This document shows positions 44,803 to 55,800 of a stretch of 64,000 nucleotides of DNA, piece by piece; the first letter of the stretch is position 1, and each line of letters begins with the position of its first letter. The stretch is taken from assembly GCA_036245805.1 (NCBI GenBank), contig BTRK01000006.1, forward strand, positions 10,696,365 to 10,760,364, in the 5' to 3' direction. Source of the DNA: Pristionchus mayeri (Eukaryota > Nematoda > Chromadorea > Rhabditida > Neodiplogasteridae). A program made the position numbers and the translations under genes. The notes beneath the pieces were generated by a model. It had not been told where the DNA came from. It made no database searches and was given only the letters and a program-made list of their open reading frames with translations.

Positions 44803-46118
44803 TATCATGATAACAATCGATACGGGGAATGACAGCGAATTCTCCCTTTCGGTCGCCACATGCGAATCGACAACCGAGGGAGCGGGGTCCTAGATGCTCT
44901 ACGATAAGTCGGGTACCATTGCACAGGCCGGCAGAAACATCTAGATTCCTCTGCAGCATGACAATAGAGCCCTTCTTCAGCTTGAGAGTGTGGGGAGGGA
45001 GAGTAGAGGGAGACATCTTATTGAGGAACTCAGTGGGGTATGTGGTGTGATCGGATGGTTCATCAGATACGACCTCATCTCGCGAGAGATAGATCCTCTC
45101 TTCCCCAAGCATCCGCCCATGTACATCGTCATTCAGACGGGTCACATCCACATTCTTAGGGGTCAGAATGACCTTCTCGCAAGGGTCAGGGGAAGGGTCG
45201 ACTACTTCCCCGAACACTTTTTCGACGATGTTTCCATCGCACATGTTCGAGAGGGGAAGAGTCACCTTTGACTCAGCATCATTCGCAGATCCGTCGCCCA
45301 CCTTGAGGAGGAATTCAATCCATTCGGTATCTCCCGAAGTGACTCTCATGTTTGAGAAGAGAGTGAGGGATCGGAACTGACTCCAGAGAGGAGATCTCTT
45401 GATGCACGCATCGACTTGATCGGCTCTCGTTCCCTTCTCCACCACCGGGAGAATCTGGCGGAAGTCTCCACCGAGAATGATTAGTTTCCCTCCAAATGGT
45501 CGATCGATCTAGGTGATGTCCCTGAGAACAGCATCGGCTGTGTTCAGCGCCGCCTGGAAGAATGGGGATTGTATACTTTAAGTGATGAGTAAATAGAGGG
45601 AATCTTACCTTTGGGATCATCGACGATTCGTCCCAGATGATGACGCATTTTCGGCAAGTTCCTTGGCGTCCTGTTCTTGTCTTCTATGGTTGGAGGACTC
45701 GCACCGATTGCTGATATTGAGCTTGAAGAGAGAAGCGGATGTTCGACCGCCTGGGAGAAGATTGGCTGCGATTCCTGTCCAGGCAGTGCAGACAACCTAG
45801 ACATGAAGATTATATTGAACTGAAAATGTAGATGCAAAAATCTCACCTTAAATCCATTTCCGACGAAGATGTTGTAGTGTGGTGTAGAGGTACGTCTTCC
45901 CGCTTCCACCCGGTCCGTCAAGGTGAAAGAGACGGGGGAGAGAGGCATCCTCCAACACTCCCAGAATCGCGTCAGCAGCGGCTTGTTGATGAGGGTTCAG
46001 AGTCGCGTAGAGTCTCGCGCCTTCCGCAGCACAATAAGCGGGATTGGCAAGGTTGAGGTTTCTGAGTGGAGGGCGGAGGGCTGGCTCAGGAACGAATCTG
46101 GAGAAATCGTTTCCTGCC
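44803..46118 (-). pseudogene. Helitron helicase, N-terminal and middle motifs
   Basis: Exon 46118-45847 carries LNPHQQAAADAI and Walker A GPGGSGKTYLYTT. 45793 down carries TAWTGIAANLLPGGRT, then Walker B VIIWDESSMIP. 45555 down carries GGKLIILGGDFRQILPVV, LTLFSNMRVT, KKGSIVMLQRNLD and CNGTRLIVEHLG. Damage: a one-base shift before GNGFK (about 45860), another before CVIIWDE (about 45655), and TAG in DIT-stop-IDRPFGG (about 45510). It unwinds DNA during rolling-circle transposition in intact elements; this copy is dead. Confidence 0.85.
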
Positions 46119-46173
46119 CTGAAAGAGAGAATTTTATATTTGTTCATGCAAAGTTATCAATATGCAGAATCAC

Positions 46174-47999
46174 CTTCGGAATCGATCAGCAATATCGAAG
46201 TAGGCGAGTGCCTCAGCCTCCTCCTCTCCTGCTCCCATATGACGGTAATCCTCACTGAGATCCCTTTTCATTGCTTCCCAGAGTGCCTGTGGGTCTTGGA
46301 CCTCATTGAAAAGAAGAATAGCAGTGAAGGCGGATCGGAGAGCAGCGGGGACTGAGTGGCCAGTCCATTCCTTTAGACACTGGAGATACTCACTGTCGTC
46401 CTTAAGAAGGCCGTGAGCCTTTGCTGCTTCTCCGAAAGTGGGGTAGGTCACTGGCACTCCGTTGGAATCCGAGACAGTACGGAGATCCTCGAATGAAATC
46501 GGTCCCTTGATGTTGAGGAGGAGGATACGGAGGTTGAATCTCTCGGTATCGTGGGGAGGGACCGTATACATGCGTCCGATCTGTCTAGTTCCGCTCTTTC
46601 GCTCACTCCATTGGCCGTTCTGCTTAGTGAAAGTGAAGCGAGTGGGGAGGTCGAAGTAGAAGAATTGGCGAGAATCGACGAAGGAGGGAGGGATGGTGCC
46701 ACTATCGATAGTCTCCGCAGACTCCCTGTTCAACTTGAACCATGCTGTGAGAGTAGTATCTTTGGCAGCCCTAGCTCGACGCTGCTCAGGAGGCTCGTTG
46801 GGGTCGAAGGTGACCTCTTGGAAGTTCGGTTCGTGAACGGCCAAGCGGTACACAGTGTCCGATTTCCTTTCGTTCTTGAAGCCGAAGATGTGATGGATTG
46901 CCTCTGGGGCGCACACATATCGGGCATCGAGATGGGCACGGATTTCATCAACGATGACTCCGTCCCCGCCCTCTGTCCGGTACGGAAGAGGCTGAGAGAG
47001 GCGCGATCGGGCCCTTTGTAGACGTACTTGAATAGATACTTCACTGCCTCGATAAATGCGCAGATTTCGACATTGGCGTGCGCATTGTATGTCAGCAGGA
47101 AGTACACATTGTAGGGTACGATGTGACGGTTGTCGAGGTTATGGCCTCCGTACTCGACTACACTCCCGTCATCCCTCCTACGGTACTGAGGGTATCCGTC
47201 GACATCGAGATTTGTACTGTCCCGGAACTCTTTGGGGAAGCGTTTGGAGCATTGCCCATCTCTCATGCATGGTGACTCTGGATTGAGTGCACCGCAAGGT
47301 CGGTGGAGCATGTTCGTGGTGACGATGTGATACAGCTCCGGGTCCGTCTCGGGATCAGGGATCTCCGCTTGGACTAACCTGTCGACGTCCTCGGGAGTGC
47401 GCGGCTTTGTGTCCTCACTCATGATGAGGAGGATGTGAACGTGAGGGAGGCCTCTCTTCTGCCACTCGAACACTGCGATATAGGCAATGACGCGGCCGAG
47501 CTTGTGGCGATGGAGCAGATCGTCGAATACCTTGTCGACCTGATACACGCAAATTAGGATAGTCAATTGAGAAGAGAGCTTAATTTAATTATTTATTTAA
47601 CTCACCTTTAGTTTGAAGACCCTTGAGATGAGATCAGGTCGATCAGAGGCAGTCTGACCGGGCTCGAGATTCTCGGTGATCTCCCTCCACGCGGGGTTGC
47701 ACGTGAAAGTAAAGAAGATGTCGGGCTTGCCGTATTTGGAGACAATCGCCATCGTGTCTTGGAAGTCCTGGGTCATCGCTCGAGGACTACCCGGATGAGT
47801 CGAAGGGAGGATGGTCCTCTTTCCCGGAACATCAGAATCTCCCGCAAGATAGTCCTGAAAAATCAAAGCATGGGAATCAAACTCTGAGAAATTATATTTT
47901 GAAAATTATTTTAATTTTGCATACCTGTACAGCCCGGTAGGAGGCGCTCCGAAGCTGATTTTGGTTTGAGCGGAAATAGTTGAGTCTATTTTGTTCGAT
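46174..47999 (-). pseudogene. Helitron HUH replication initiator (Rep) region
   Basis: Exons 47999-47925, 47854-47606 and 47539-46174. FFTFTCNPAWREI, KRGLPHVHILLIM (HUH motif) and AVKYLFKYVYKGPDRA (two-tyrosine motif) are present, as needed for Rep nicking. A frameshift near 46960 separates YKGPDRA from the frame IVDEIRAHLDARYVCAPEAI that follows. C-terminal to it, FNLRILLLNIKGPISFEDL is a typical Helitron linker. Confidence 0.88.
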
Positions 48000-48065
48000 C
48001 TAAAATGGATGGGAAGTCAGATATATTGAGGTAGTAAAGCGAATTCTAAGTGAAAATGTACTTAC

Positions 48066-48958
48066 CTTGACCCAGGAGTCCACGGCGAACTGCTGGAAGA
48101 GGGCTTTTCCATGGTGGATGGGATTGAATTGTCCTTCTCGCACCATCATGAGGTAGCTGTAGTACTCCTTCTGGGTGATTCGAGTCCTCTTCCTGCCCGA
48201 TGGCTTCTTCTCTAGTTCAGGGTGCCACCCGTCCTTTCCCGTGGGGAAGAATATGGGATAGGTGAGGGGATCGCAGATCTTGTCGATATCCCGAATCGTC
48301 ATAAGTTCTCCCCCTCTAGGATGTACTGCCAGAGATCGAGTGACAGGCACATCGTCGTCTTCACCCACGTAGACAACGGCCACTTCATTTGCTTGGGGCA
48401 CATTGTATCTACGGGGATCCTTAGACGTAGAGGTATCAAAGATCATGCGGACGGGGGCAGCTATTCGGCCTTCTTCGGCTGCATTTCTCTCCTCATTCTC
48501 CTCCACCTCAGCCAGCATTTTGTAGGCTTGGGCATAGGGGTTAACCCTTGATATCAGGCCGCTGAGATCAGCCATCACTTGAGGATCGCAGTTCACATTG
48601 GCGGGATTACCCAGCCTCTCACTAGCTGCTTGGGCGGTATCCAGAATGTAGATCTGACCGTAAGATGTTCTCTGGCCAGGTTCTGGATGAAGGGGACCGG
48701 CAAGATGGTACACCTGCCCGTGAATACGGAAGCAGAATGGGCCACGTCCCCTCGGGATATCGAGCTGAGCGCCCATGGAAGCCATTGATAAGGCAGAGTT
48801 AAACTGCCGAATGAACTTCTGGAAGTTCTTGGCTTGAGGGTAATCGAGGAGGAGAGTGCGGATTTGGTCGGGGAAATCAGAGAATATGTCCTCGATTGTG
48901 GTTTCCAAACCGAAGTTACAGCACAGATTGATTTTATCTGTGCTTCCACTCACTTCTC
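48066..48958 (-). pseudogene. Helitron-like N-terminal domain
   Basis: Exon from acceptor CTCTGCAG (48959-48966) to donor GTAAGT. Shows INLCCNFG, FRIHGQVYHLAGPLHPEPG, YGQIYILDTAQA, LAVHPRGGELMTI and LTYPIFFPTGKDGWH, the classic Helitron_like_N blocks. Its frame is intact and continues in phase from the zinc-finger exon. Confidence 0.9.
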
Positions 48959-49019
48959 CTGCAGAGGGATTACGGTAGAAATGAGATATCGAATTGCTCC
49001 GCATTAATATTCCTTCAAT

Positions 49020-49165
49020 TAGCGAAAGAACATGGAGAGAGCGTAGAATGGAAAGAGATATTTCATAACAGCATGGAATGTTCTAGAATCTCCTGGATTT
49101 TCTGAGCAATTTCTGAGGCGCTCTCTCCATAGCACACACTATCTCGTTTCCTATGATCGGCGAAA
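49020..49165. repeat. Hairpin MITE inside the Helitron intron
   Basis: GAGAGAGCGTAGAATGGAAAGAG on one side and GCGCTCTCTCCATAGCACAC..CTATCTCG on the other belong to the hairpin family of 18-38 kb. It also carries CATTCTAGAATCTCC.. text, like nearby heat-shock-element repeats. Position between two Helitron exons. Confidence 0.5.
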
Positions 49166-49219
49166 ATCACGCAAAATGCACCGTCACATTGGATAACGGT
49201 AATATTAAACTTGGCGTAC

Positions 49220-49821
49220 CTGAGAAGAAGCGGGCCCCGCAGTTGCTGCATGTGGTGTCCATTGCGCCGAGATAATTCGGCTCTGTCACCGGTCTTTCCC
49301 TCTCCTCGTTCCTGTGTGCTTTCATCCTCTCTCTATGATCCATCCTTCTTTGTCCTCCTTTTCCATTCGTTTCTTCCTCTCTCCTCCTCCTGTCTCGTTC
49401 TCTATCCCGTTCTCTGACCTCTTCTCTCTCCTCTTCAGTCATTGATGCTCTTCTCTTCCTCTGCCTTTCCTGATCTGCGGTGCGTCTCTTTTCCGTCTGC
49501 TGCGGATTTTCGCTCGCACGGCGTGATCTGCTCCTTTCCGCTTCAGCAGTGTTTCTGAATTATTTAATACTAAGTATAGATACTTATGGTAAAAAGTGGT
49601 GTTAATGAACTTAGGAATGCACTAACCACGAATTAAGTTCACTATCTCTATTATGCTAATTACAATCTCGGTTCCAGTGAACAACATTAAATAAGCTTTC
49701 ACCTCAGCCGTGAGCGAGTTCTGCTGGCGATTGGCTCCTGTGATACGGACGGAGAGGGAGGAAGGTTTATGAGATGAGCATCGGTTGGTGGGACGTCGTT
49801 GAACGAAGTGGACGGATCCAT
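49220..49821 (-). pseudogene. Helitron N-terminal exons with zinc finger
   Basis: Exon 49821-49703 starts MDPSTSFNDVPPTDAHLINL and joins in phase to 49554-49220. The second is highly charged (EEREEVRERDRERDRRRREE) and ends TTCSNCGARFFS, the Cys-x2-Cys half of the Helitron zinc finger completed by NLCCNFG in the next exon. Part of the same Helitron gene as the domains downstream; intact by itself. Confidence 0.8.
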
Positions 49822-49871
49822 GTTTTTGTAGACTATTGACTACTGTTAGAGTTCCTTGTCTAGTGCTTTCC

Positions 49872-49878
49872 TTATATC
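49872..49878 (-). promoter_or_regulatory. TATA-like box of the Helitron gene
   Basis: GTGATATAAGG on the minus strand, about 50 bp upstream of the Helitron ATG (49821) and about 20 bp downstream of the heat-shock element. Confidence 0.5.
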
Positions 49879-49894
49879 ACTTTTCATGGTAAAT

Positions 49895-49917
49895 TTCCTG
49901 AACTTTCTGGAAGTTTC
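49895..49917 (-). promoter_or_regulatory. Perfect five-unit heat-shock element
   Basis: TTC/GAA triplets at exact 5-bp steps: TTC 49895, GAA 49900, TTC 49905, GAA 49910, TTC 49915. On the minus strand this is GAAnnTTCnnGAAnnTTCnnGAA, the HSF1 consensus. It lies 74-97 bp upstream of the Helitron Rep/helicase ATG. Confidence 0.8.
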
Positions 49918-50019
49918 GAACAATCGATTATAAAAAGATCTAGTACGCTCTGGAACTTTATATGAGGGTTTCGAAACTCTTGACGTTAAGAGGACACCTT
50001 ACAACATCGGCAAAAGGTC

Positions 50020-50090
50020 CCTTAATCGCGCGGGATTCGAACCCCCAGTGTCATTAGTTCAACTCCAACCATCAACCTCTCAGCCACGGG
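50020..50090 (-). other. tRNA-like sequence (pseudo-tRNA or SINE head)
   Basis: The minus strand has an A-box-like TGGCTGAGAGG (50086-50076) and a perfect B-box GGTTCGAATCC within GGGTTCGAATCCCGC (about 50042-50028), spaced as in a tRNA. The acceptor ends do not pair (CTCTCCC versus CGCGATT) and the anticodon stem is poor, so it is not a functional tRNA by eye. Confidence 0.5.
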
Positions 50091-50253
50091 AGAGGAGGAA
50101 CTTCCGGGTTATGATGGAAGGAGCGCGCACTAAAGTCCAATGTAAAATGGCTGCTATTCATGCTCGCTTCAAAAGATCTTCTAGAATGTTCTATATTCTT
50201 TGCCGCACCTATGCAGAAATGCCTACATTTCTTTTAAATCACTGATTTGAATG

Positions 50254-50396
50254 TTCCGGAACATTCTAGAAGCTTTGGAACATTTTCGAACTTTCTGGAA
50301 CATTCTAGAATCTTTGGAACATTTTTGAAATTTCTGTAACATTCTAGAAGCTTTAGAATATTTTCGAACGTTCTGGAACATTCTAGAAGCTTTGAC
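50254..50396. promoter_or_regulatory. Array of heat-shock elements in a 39-bp tandem repeat
   Basis: About 3.6 copies of a 39-bp unit containing GGAACATTCTAGAAGCTTTG and AACATTTTCGAACTTTCT. Within each unit GAA and TTC/TTT alternate at 5-bp steps (for example TTC 50254, GAA 50259, TTC 50264, GAA 50269), giving up to eight half-sites in phase. A further TTCTAGAATGTTC is at about 50188. Confidence 0.75.
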
Positions 50397-51903
50397 CCAT
50401 GGCTAATTATCGATTGGTATACGGTAGTTGACCCAATGCTAATTATTGATTGGCATACGGTAATTCAAAGATCAAAGATCAAAATCATAAATCTGACCCA
50501 CGGAATAAGAGGTGACCCACGGCTAATTATCGATTGGTATACAGTAGTTGACCCAATGCTAATTATTGATTGGCATACGGTAATTCAAAGATCAAATTCA
50601 AAGTCATAAATCTGACCCACGGAATAACAGTTGACCCATGGCTAATTATCGATTGGTATACGGTAGTTGACCCAATGCTAATTATTGATTGGCATACGGT
50701 AATTCAAAGATCAAAGATCAAAATCATAAATCTGACCCACGGAATAAGAGGTGACCCACGGCTAATTATCGATTGGTATACGGTAGTTGACCCAATGCTA
50801 ATTATTGATTGGCATACGGTAATTCAAAGATCAAAGGCCAAAGTCATAAATCTGACCCACGGAATAACAGTTGACCCATGGATAATTATCGATTGGTATA
50901 CGGTAGTTGACCCAATGCTAATTAATGATTGGTATACGGTAATTCAAAGATCAAAGGTCAAAGTCATAAATCTGACCCACGGAATAACAGTTGACCCATG
51001 GCTAATTATCGATTGGTATACGGTAGTTGACCCAATGCTAATTATTGATTGGTATACGGTAATTCAAAGATCAAAGGTCAAAGTCATAAATCTGACCCAC
51101 GGAATAACAGTTGACCCATGGCTAATTATCGATTGGTATACGGTAGTTGACCCAATGCTAATTATTGATTGGCATACGGTAATTCAAAGATCAAAGATCA
51201 AAATCATAAATCTGACCCACGGAATTAGAGGTGACCCACGGCTAATTATCGATTGGTATACAGTAGTTGACCCAATGCTAATTATTGATTGGCATACGGT
51301 AATTCAAAGATCAAATTCAAAGTCATAAATCTGACCCACGGAATAACAGTTGACCCATGGCTAATTATCGATTGGTATACGGTAGTTGACCCAATGCTAA
51401 TTATTGATTGGCATACGGTAATTCAAAGATCAAAGATCAAAATCATAAATCTGACCCACGGAATAAGAGGTGACCCACGGCTAATTATCGATTGGTATAC
51501 GGTAGTTGACCCAATGCTAATTATTGATTGGCATACGGTAATTCAAAGATCAAAGGCCAAAGTCATAAATCTGACCCACGGAATAACAGTTGACCCATGG
51601 ATAATTATCGATTGGTATACGGTAGTTGACCCAATGCTAATTAATGATTGGTATACGGTAATTCAAAGATCAAAGGTCAAAGTCATAAATCTGACCCACG
51701 GAATAACAGTTGACCCATGGCTAATTATCGATTGGTATACGGTAGTTGACCCAATGCTAATTATTGATTGGTATACGGTAATTCAAAGATCAAAGGTCAA
51801 AGTCATAAATCTGACCCACGGAATAACAGTTGACCCATGGCTAATTATCGATTGGTATACGGTAGTTGACCCAATGCTAATTATTGATTGGTATACGGTA
51901 ATG
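50393..51903. repeat. 120-bp satellite with 719-bp higher-order repeat
   Basis: Twelve full units of 119-120 bp plus a partial one. Each holds two half-units (TTGACCCATGGCTAATTATC.. and TTGACCCAATGCTAATTA..) each ending TACGGTA. Variant spacers follow the order GATCA, TTC, GATCA, GGCCA, GGTCA, GGTCA, and that series of six is repeated twice, with only isolated differences (AATTAGAGG against AATAAGAGG). Open frames of 252 and 206 codons cross it only because the unit is a multiple of three. Confidence 0.93.
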
Positions 51904-52039
51904 GATTGATGCCTTCCTAACGTCATCCCTCCCTCCCCTCCCTATTTCGCAATCCGGTCAGACGGAGTCACACTGCGCTTTATATATAGGTATTGATTGA
52001 TTGATGTTTGTCTGCATTCAATCATCTCACTAATATCAC

Positions 52040-52141
52040 CGTTCTAATTGTCTGATAGTTCTCGATGCCCATTCCGACGATCTCCCTGATGATATCAGAA
52101 GGAAGTAAGGCGAGAGTGAGTTCATCTTTTGATGAATACAT
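52040..52141 (-). pseudogene. Isolated first exon of an F-box gene, inverted
   Basis: ATG at 52141-52139 directly after TTTTTTCAG on the minus strand. It reads MYSSKDELTLALLPSDIIRE then IVGMGIENYQTIRT and ends at a GT donor. 102 bp, the same size as exon 1 of the 60690 copy. No downstream exons follow on this strand, where the satellite begins. Stranded exon of the family at 52899 and 60690. Confidence 0.7.
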
Positions 52142-52670
52142 CTGAAAAAAATCAAATGATATTCTACATTTTCGATTAAATATGTTCGGGCGAATGTAAG
52201 TGTAGGAATCCTGTGAAAGGGTTGACAAAATAATATTCCAGAAAAAGTAGAGTAGACCAAATTAGGGTGTTACAGAATGCTGAAAAATTAATCAATAAAT
52301 AATTCTGAAATATTCAATAAATGCAAAGGGGGTATCCGTAAAGATAAATGAGCAATCGATTGCGTAACACAGAGCATTTATATGCCCCATTATTAAGATC
52401 CGCCCACGTCCAATCTTCGCAATACTGAGGCTGGAAGGGTCTATTGAATACTGGTAGAGTTATACCAGAGGGGATGATCAGATTGAGAAGATGCGACAAT
52501 GAAGAAAGTTAATCACCAATGGGTAAATTTAAATATTGATAGTGCTGTGAAAGTTCATTTCAAAGTGTTATCATATCTCAACTTTGATAGTTCCCATTTC
52601 TACTGATGGGAACTATTAGTGTACTTATTGGGCAATTTTCGTCAATTATTTTTCATATTCAACTGCATAC

Positions 52671-52730
52671 CCTCTGGCTATGCTCTTCTAGTAGCTTATG
52701 GAGGCTTCCAACATGAGAACGTCAAGGTTG
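52671..52730 (+). promoter_or_regulatory. Conserved upstream block of the F-box gene
   Basis: CCTCTGGCTATGCTC, then GGCTTCCA and CAAGGTTGG, in the same order and spacing as at 60473-60535 before the second F-box gene. Located 170-230 bp before the ATG. Conserved while surrounding sequence has diverged. Confidence 0.5.
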
Positions 52731-52898
52731 GGGTAATAAATATAAGCACATCAGGCAACTTTCTCATCAATTAGAGCGGGGAGTGATTTCACTGCATACA
52801 TTTCGAATTTTCTCTCATCATTGTTTAGGCAATTTTAATTGTCATGTATTCACTATTCGCAGCATATTTCCAGTCAGGAATTTAATGTTGTTTTCCAG

Positions 52899-55800
52899 AT
52901 GTCATCACTAGATAAAGTCACTCTTGCCTCACTTCCATCTGACATCGTCAGAGAGATCGTAGGAATGGGTATCGAATCGTACGGGGGCATGAGATTGGTG
53001 AGCCGATTCTTACTCTTTTCATTCATTCATTCATTCATTTATTCCGTTAGGTGAGATTGCAGTAATAACAAGAAGGTATACAAGAAACGGATGTCCGTCG
53101 ATTAGATCGAATCGGTTGAAGGTTGCTAGGCAGCAAGGGCATGGGGAGGGGAGGGATCAAAGATCAAGCCATGTGGCAATGATGGATGGGGGGTAAAAGG
53201 TGTGGGTTTGTGAACGGATGTAACTAGAAAATACATTCTGCGAAGAACTAACACATTCTATGGGAAGAGTATTCCAAATCGACATTGTTCTAGATACAAA
53301 AGTAGAACTAGAATTATTTGGTATAAAAGGTAGTGAAATACGAAGGGGGTGTGCATTTCTTAGAGAGCGAGCGAGTGGCGCGCGAGTAAGTAGAGAAGAG
53401 ATATCAAGGGAATAACGATTGTGGATAACAGAATGGAGAAATACTATATCAATTATGAATCTACGTCGTTCTAAAGTCATTAGACTAAGCTCATGGAGAC
53501 GATGCTTATATGATATAGGGGGGAGGGAGCAACGTACATTCAATCTACGGGTAAAGTCGCGCTGAACTCTTTCAAGTTCTTTAGTCAAAGCCACGCTATG
53601 TATAGGATTCCAGATAACGGAGCAATATTCGAGATTTGGGAGGATGAAAGTATTATACGATTTGATATATAACTCAATGGAGTTGCTACGAAAAGATTTA
53701 AAAATGAGATTAGATTTGGCACGCGCTTTAGAAATAATCTTTCTAATATGGGACGAGAAAGAAAGAGAAGGGGAGAAATGCACTCCTAGATCCTTGATGA
53801 TACATTTACTTGGGTCATTGCTAGGTTCGTTTAGAATAATACCATTAATGGTGAATCGCCTACGGGGATTATGGCGGCCGTAGTGGACAACGTGACATTT
53901 GGTTTCGGAAACGCCAAGATTCCATCGAGAGGACCAGTTAGCAACAATATCTAAAGCGGATTGCAAATCATCTGAGAACAACGGGGCTTCAGCGAACAAC
54001 TTAAGGTCGTCAGCATACACGGAATAATAAATAGAGGCCGGGAAATTTACACAAATATCGTTGATGAATAGGATGAAGAGGAGAGGCCCGATGCAAGATC
54101 CCTGTGGTACGCCGGATAAGACTGGGGACGGAGGGGAAAATGAGGAATCAATAAAAACAGATTGCGTACGACCAGAAAGATATGCGTGGAACCAGGATAC
54201 AATGTGATCAGAGAGGCCTAATTCCGACAATTTGTGTAACAATAATCTATGGTCAATGGAATCAAAAGCTTTTCGGAAATCTATATATATTGTGTCAAAA
54301 TGAGTTCCATTTCTAGAGATGCGGAGATAATGTGAATAAGTCTCGGCTAGATTAGTGGAAGTTGATTTACAATTTCTAAAATCAATTTGATGTGGATCAA
54401 ATAAGTTATTCTGGTCAAGAAAAGTTGTGATTTTGGCTATTAGAATCTTCTCAAAAACTTTACCAACAGATGAAGTAAGCGAAATAGGACGAAAATCTGT
54501 GATTGAATTACTAGATATTTTGGGAATGGGTTTAACTAAAGCTTGACGCCATTGAGATGGTACAGGGAGGTTAGGAGAGACTTGTTGAAAATAGTAAGTG
54601 GAGGAGATATAACAGACAATTTACATCTCGAAAGAACGATACTGGGAATATTGTCAGGAGTTACATTCACTTTGGGAGCAAGCTTACTAAGTGCACAAAT
54701 AACATCCACGTGATAAATAGACGGTAGATCGAAAATGAAAGAAGGGGAAGGGAGAGGGAGTGGGGATAATTGGGGTGGAGTAAAGACAGAAGAGAAGAAT
54801 CTTTCAAAAGCTATGCATTTTTGGTCATTAGATAACAGAACGGAACCATCAGAGTTAACTATTCCTGAGGGAGTGGTCTTGGGAATACTCAATTTGTCCT
54901 TACAATAATTATAGAAAAGCTTAGGATTTGAGGACATTACAATACGATTTTCAAGGGAGCAATGAAATCTATTAAGGGCAGAGTTAAAACGCTGGGTCAT
55001 AATAGCACATGCACGACTGTTTGGAGCAACTCTAGTTAACGTCTTAGATTTCCCGTAAAGAATTTTTAAAGTTCGTGGATATCTAGAGAAAGGGGAAGGT
55101 TTAGAGAGGGGAACAAATGTGTCTAAAACGTTATTTACAAAGGCAACAAAATAGGTATAAGATTGGTGTGTATTGAGCTTGCTCAAAGCGTGGGCCCAGT
55201 CATGAAAGTGTATACAGTCATTAATCGAGGTCCAATCAGCTAATCGATAGTTACGGGATGGAGCGCGAGCATTCTGAGGAGGACGAGGAATGCGAAGGTC
55301 AAAGGTAATACTGATATGATCACTAAGTGCAGTGGTAGGGGAAACATTGCAAATAATATTCTTATTGGAAAACACTAAATCTAAATAGCTATTGAGCCTA
55401 GTCGGGAATAAGATATGCTGTTCAAAGCGATGATCTGACACGAAATCTAGCAGGTCATTTTGGTTTGGGGAGGAAAAAGATTGCCAATCAATATCAGGAA
55501 AATTGAAATCTCCAATTAAAATACAAGGAAAGTTAGTTGAAATATGCGTTTCTATATTCTGAAAAAGTTGAATAAGAGAGTCATGAGAGGCGGAAGGAGA
55601 TCTATAGATAGTAAAAATTCTAATTATTCTATATGGAAGGGAGGGGGAATAATCTAAGTTAATGTCAACTACACAAGACTCTATAAGTGGTGAAGAAAAG
55701 GTAGAAATGAGGATGGGATTCAAAGAGTTGTGAACTAGGCATGCGACGCCGCCACCCCTACCGTAATCATCAGAAATAGCGCGGTCGCATCGAAATGATA

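Larger units (their letters stand above)
41576..51990 (-). mobile_element. Decayed Helitron, interrupted by a LINE (ends approximate)
   Basis: Contains, in minus-strand order, a zinc-finger region, Helitron N-terminal domain, HUH Rep and a PIF1-like helicase. About 100 bp past the helicase stop (41703) is a GC-rich palindrome, 41581-41608 (CGATTGCGCGCGCC, 2-nt loop, inverse), followed on the minus strand by CTGG then T, which fits a Helitron CTRR end. At the other side CCTATATATAAAGCGCAG (minus, about 51975-51992) resembles known Helitron 5' ends. The 5' limit is uncertain: if correct, the element includes the heat-shock-element array, tRNA-like sequence and satellite. Confidence 0.6.

Noticed and set aside
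44803..44859. ATG at 44859 as the start of the LINE reverse transcriptase
   Set aside because: The first 19 codons are Helitron sequence read in another frame; the true LINE sequence begins at the insertion point near 44802.
50020..50090. Functional tRNA gene
   Set aside because: A and B boxes are good but the acceptor and anticodon stems do not pair.
50393..51903. CRISPR array
   Set aside because: Repeats have no unique spacers, the unit is 120 bp, and the genome is eukaryotic.
50570..51909. Two long open frames of 252 and 206 codons
   Set aside because: They cross the satellite; the 120-bp unit is a multiple of three and has no stop in that frame, so the 40-residue periodic product is an artefact of the repeat.
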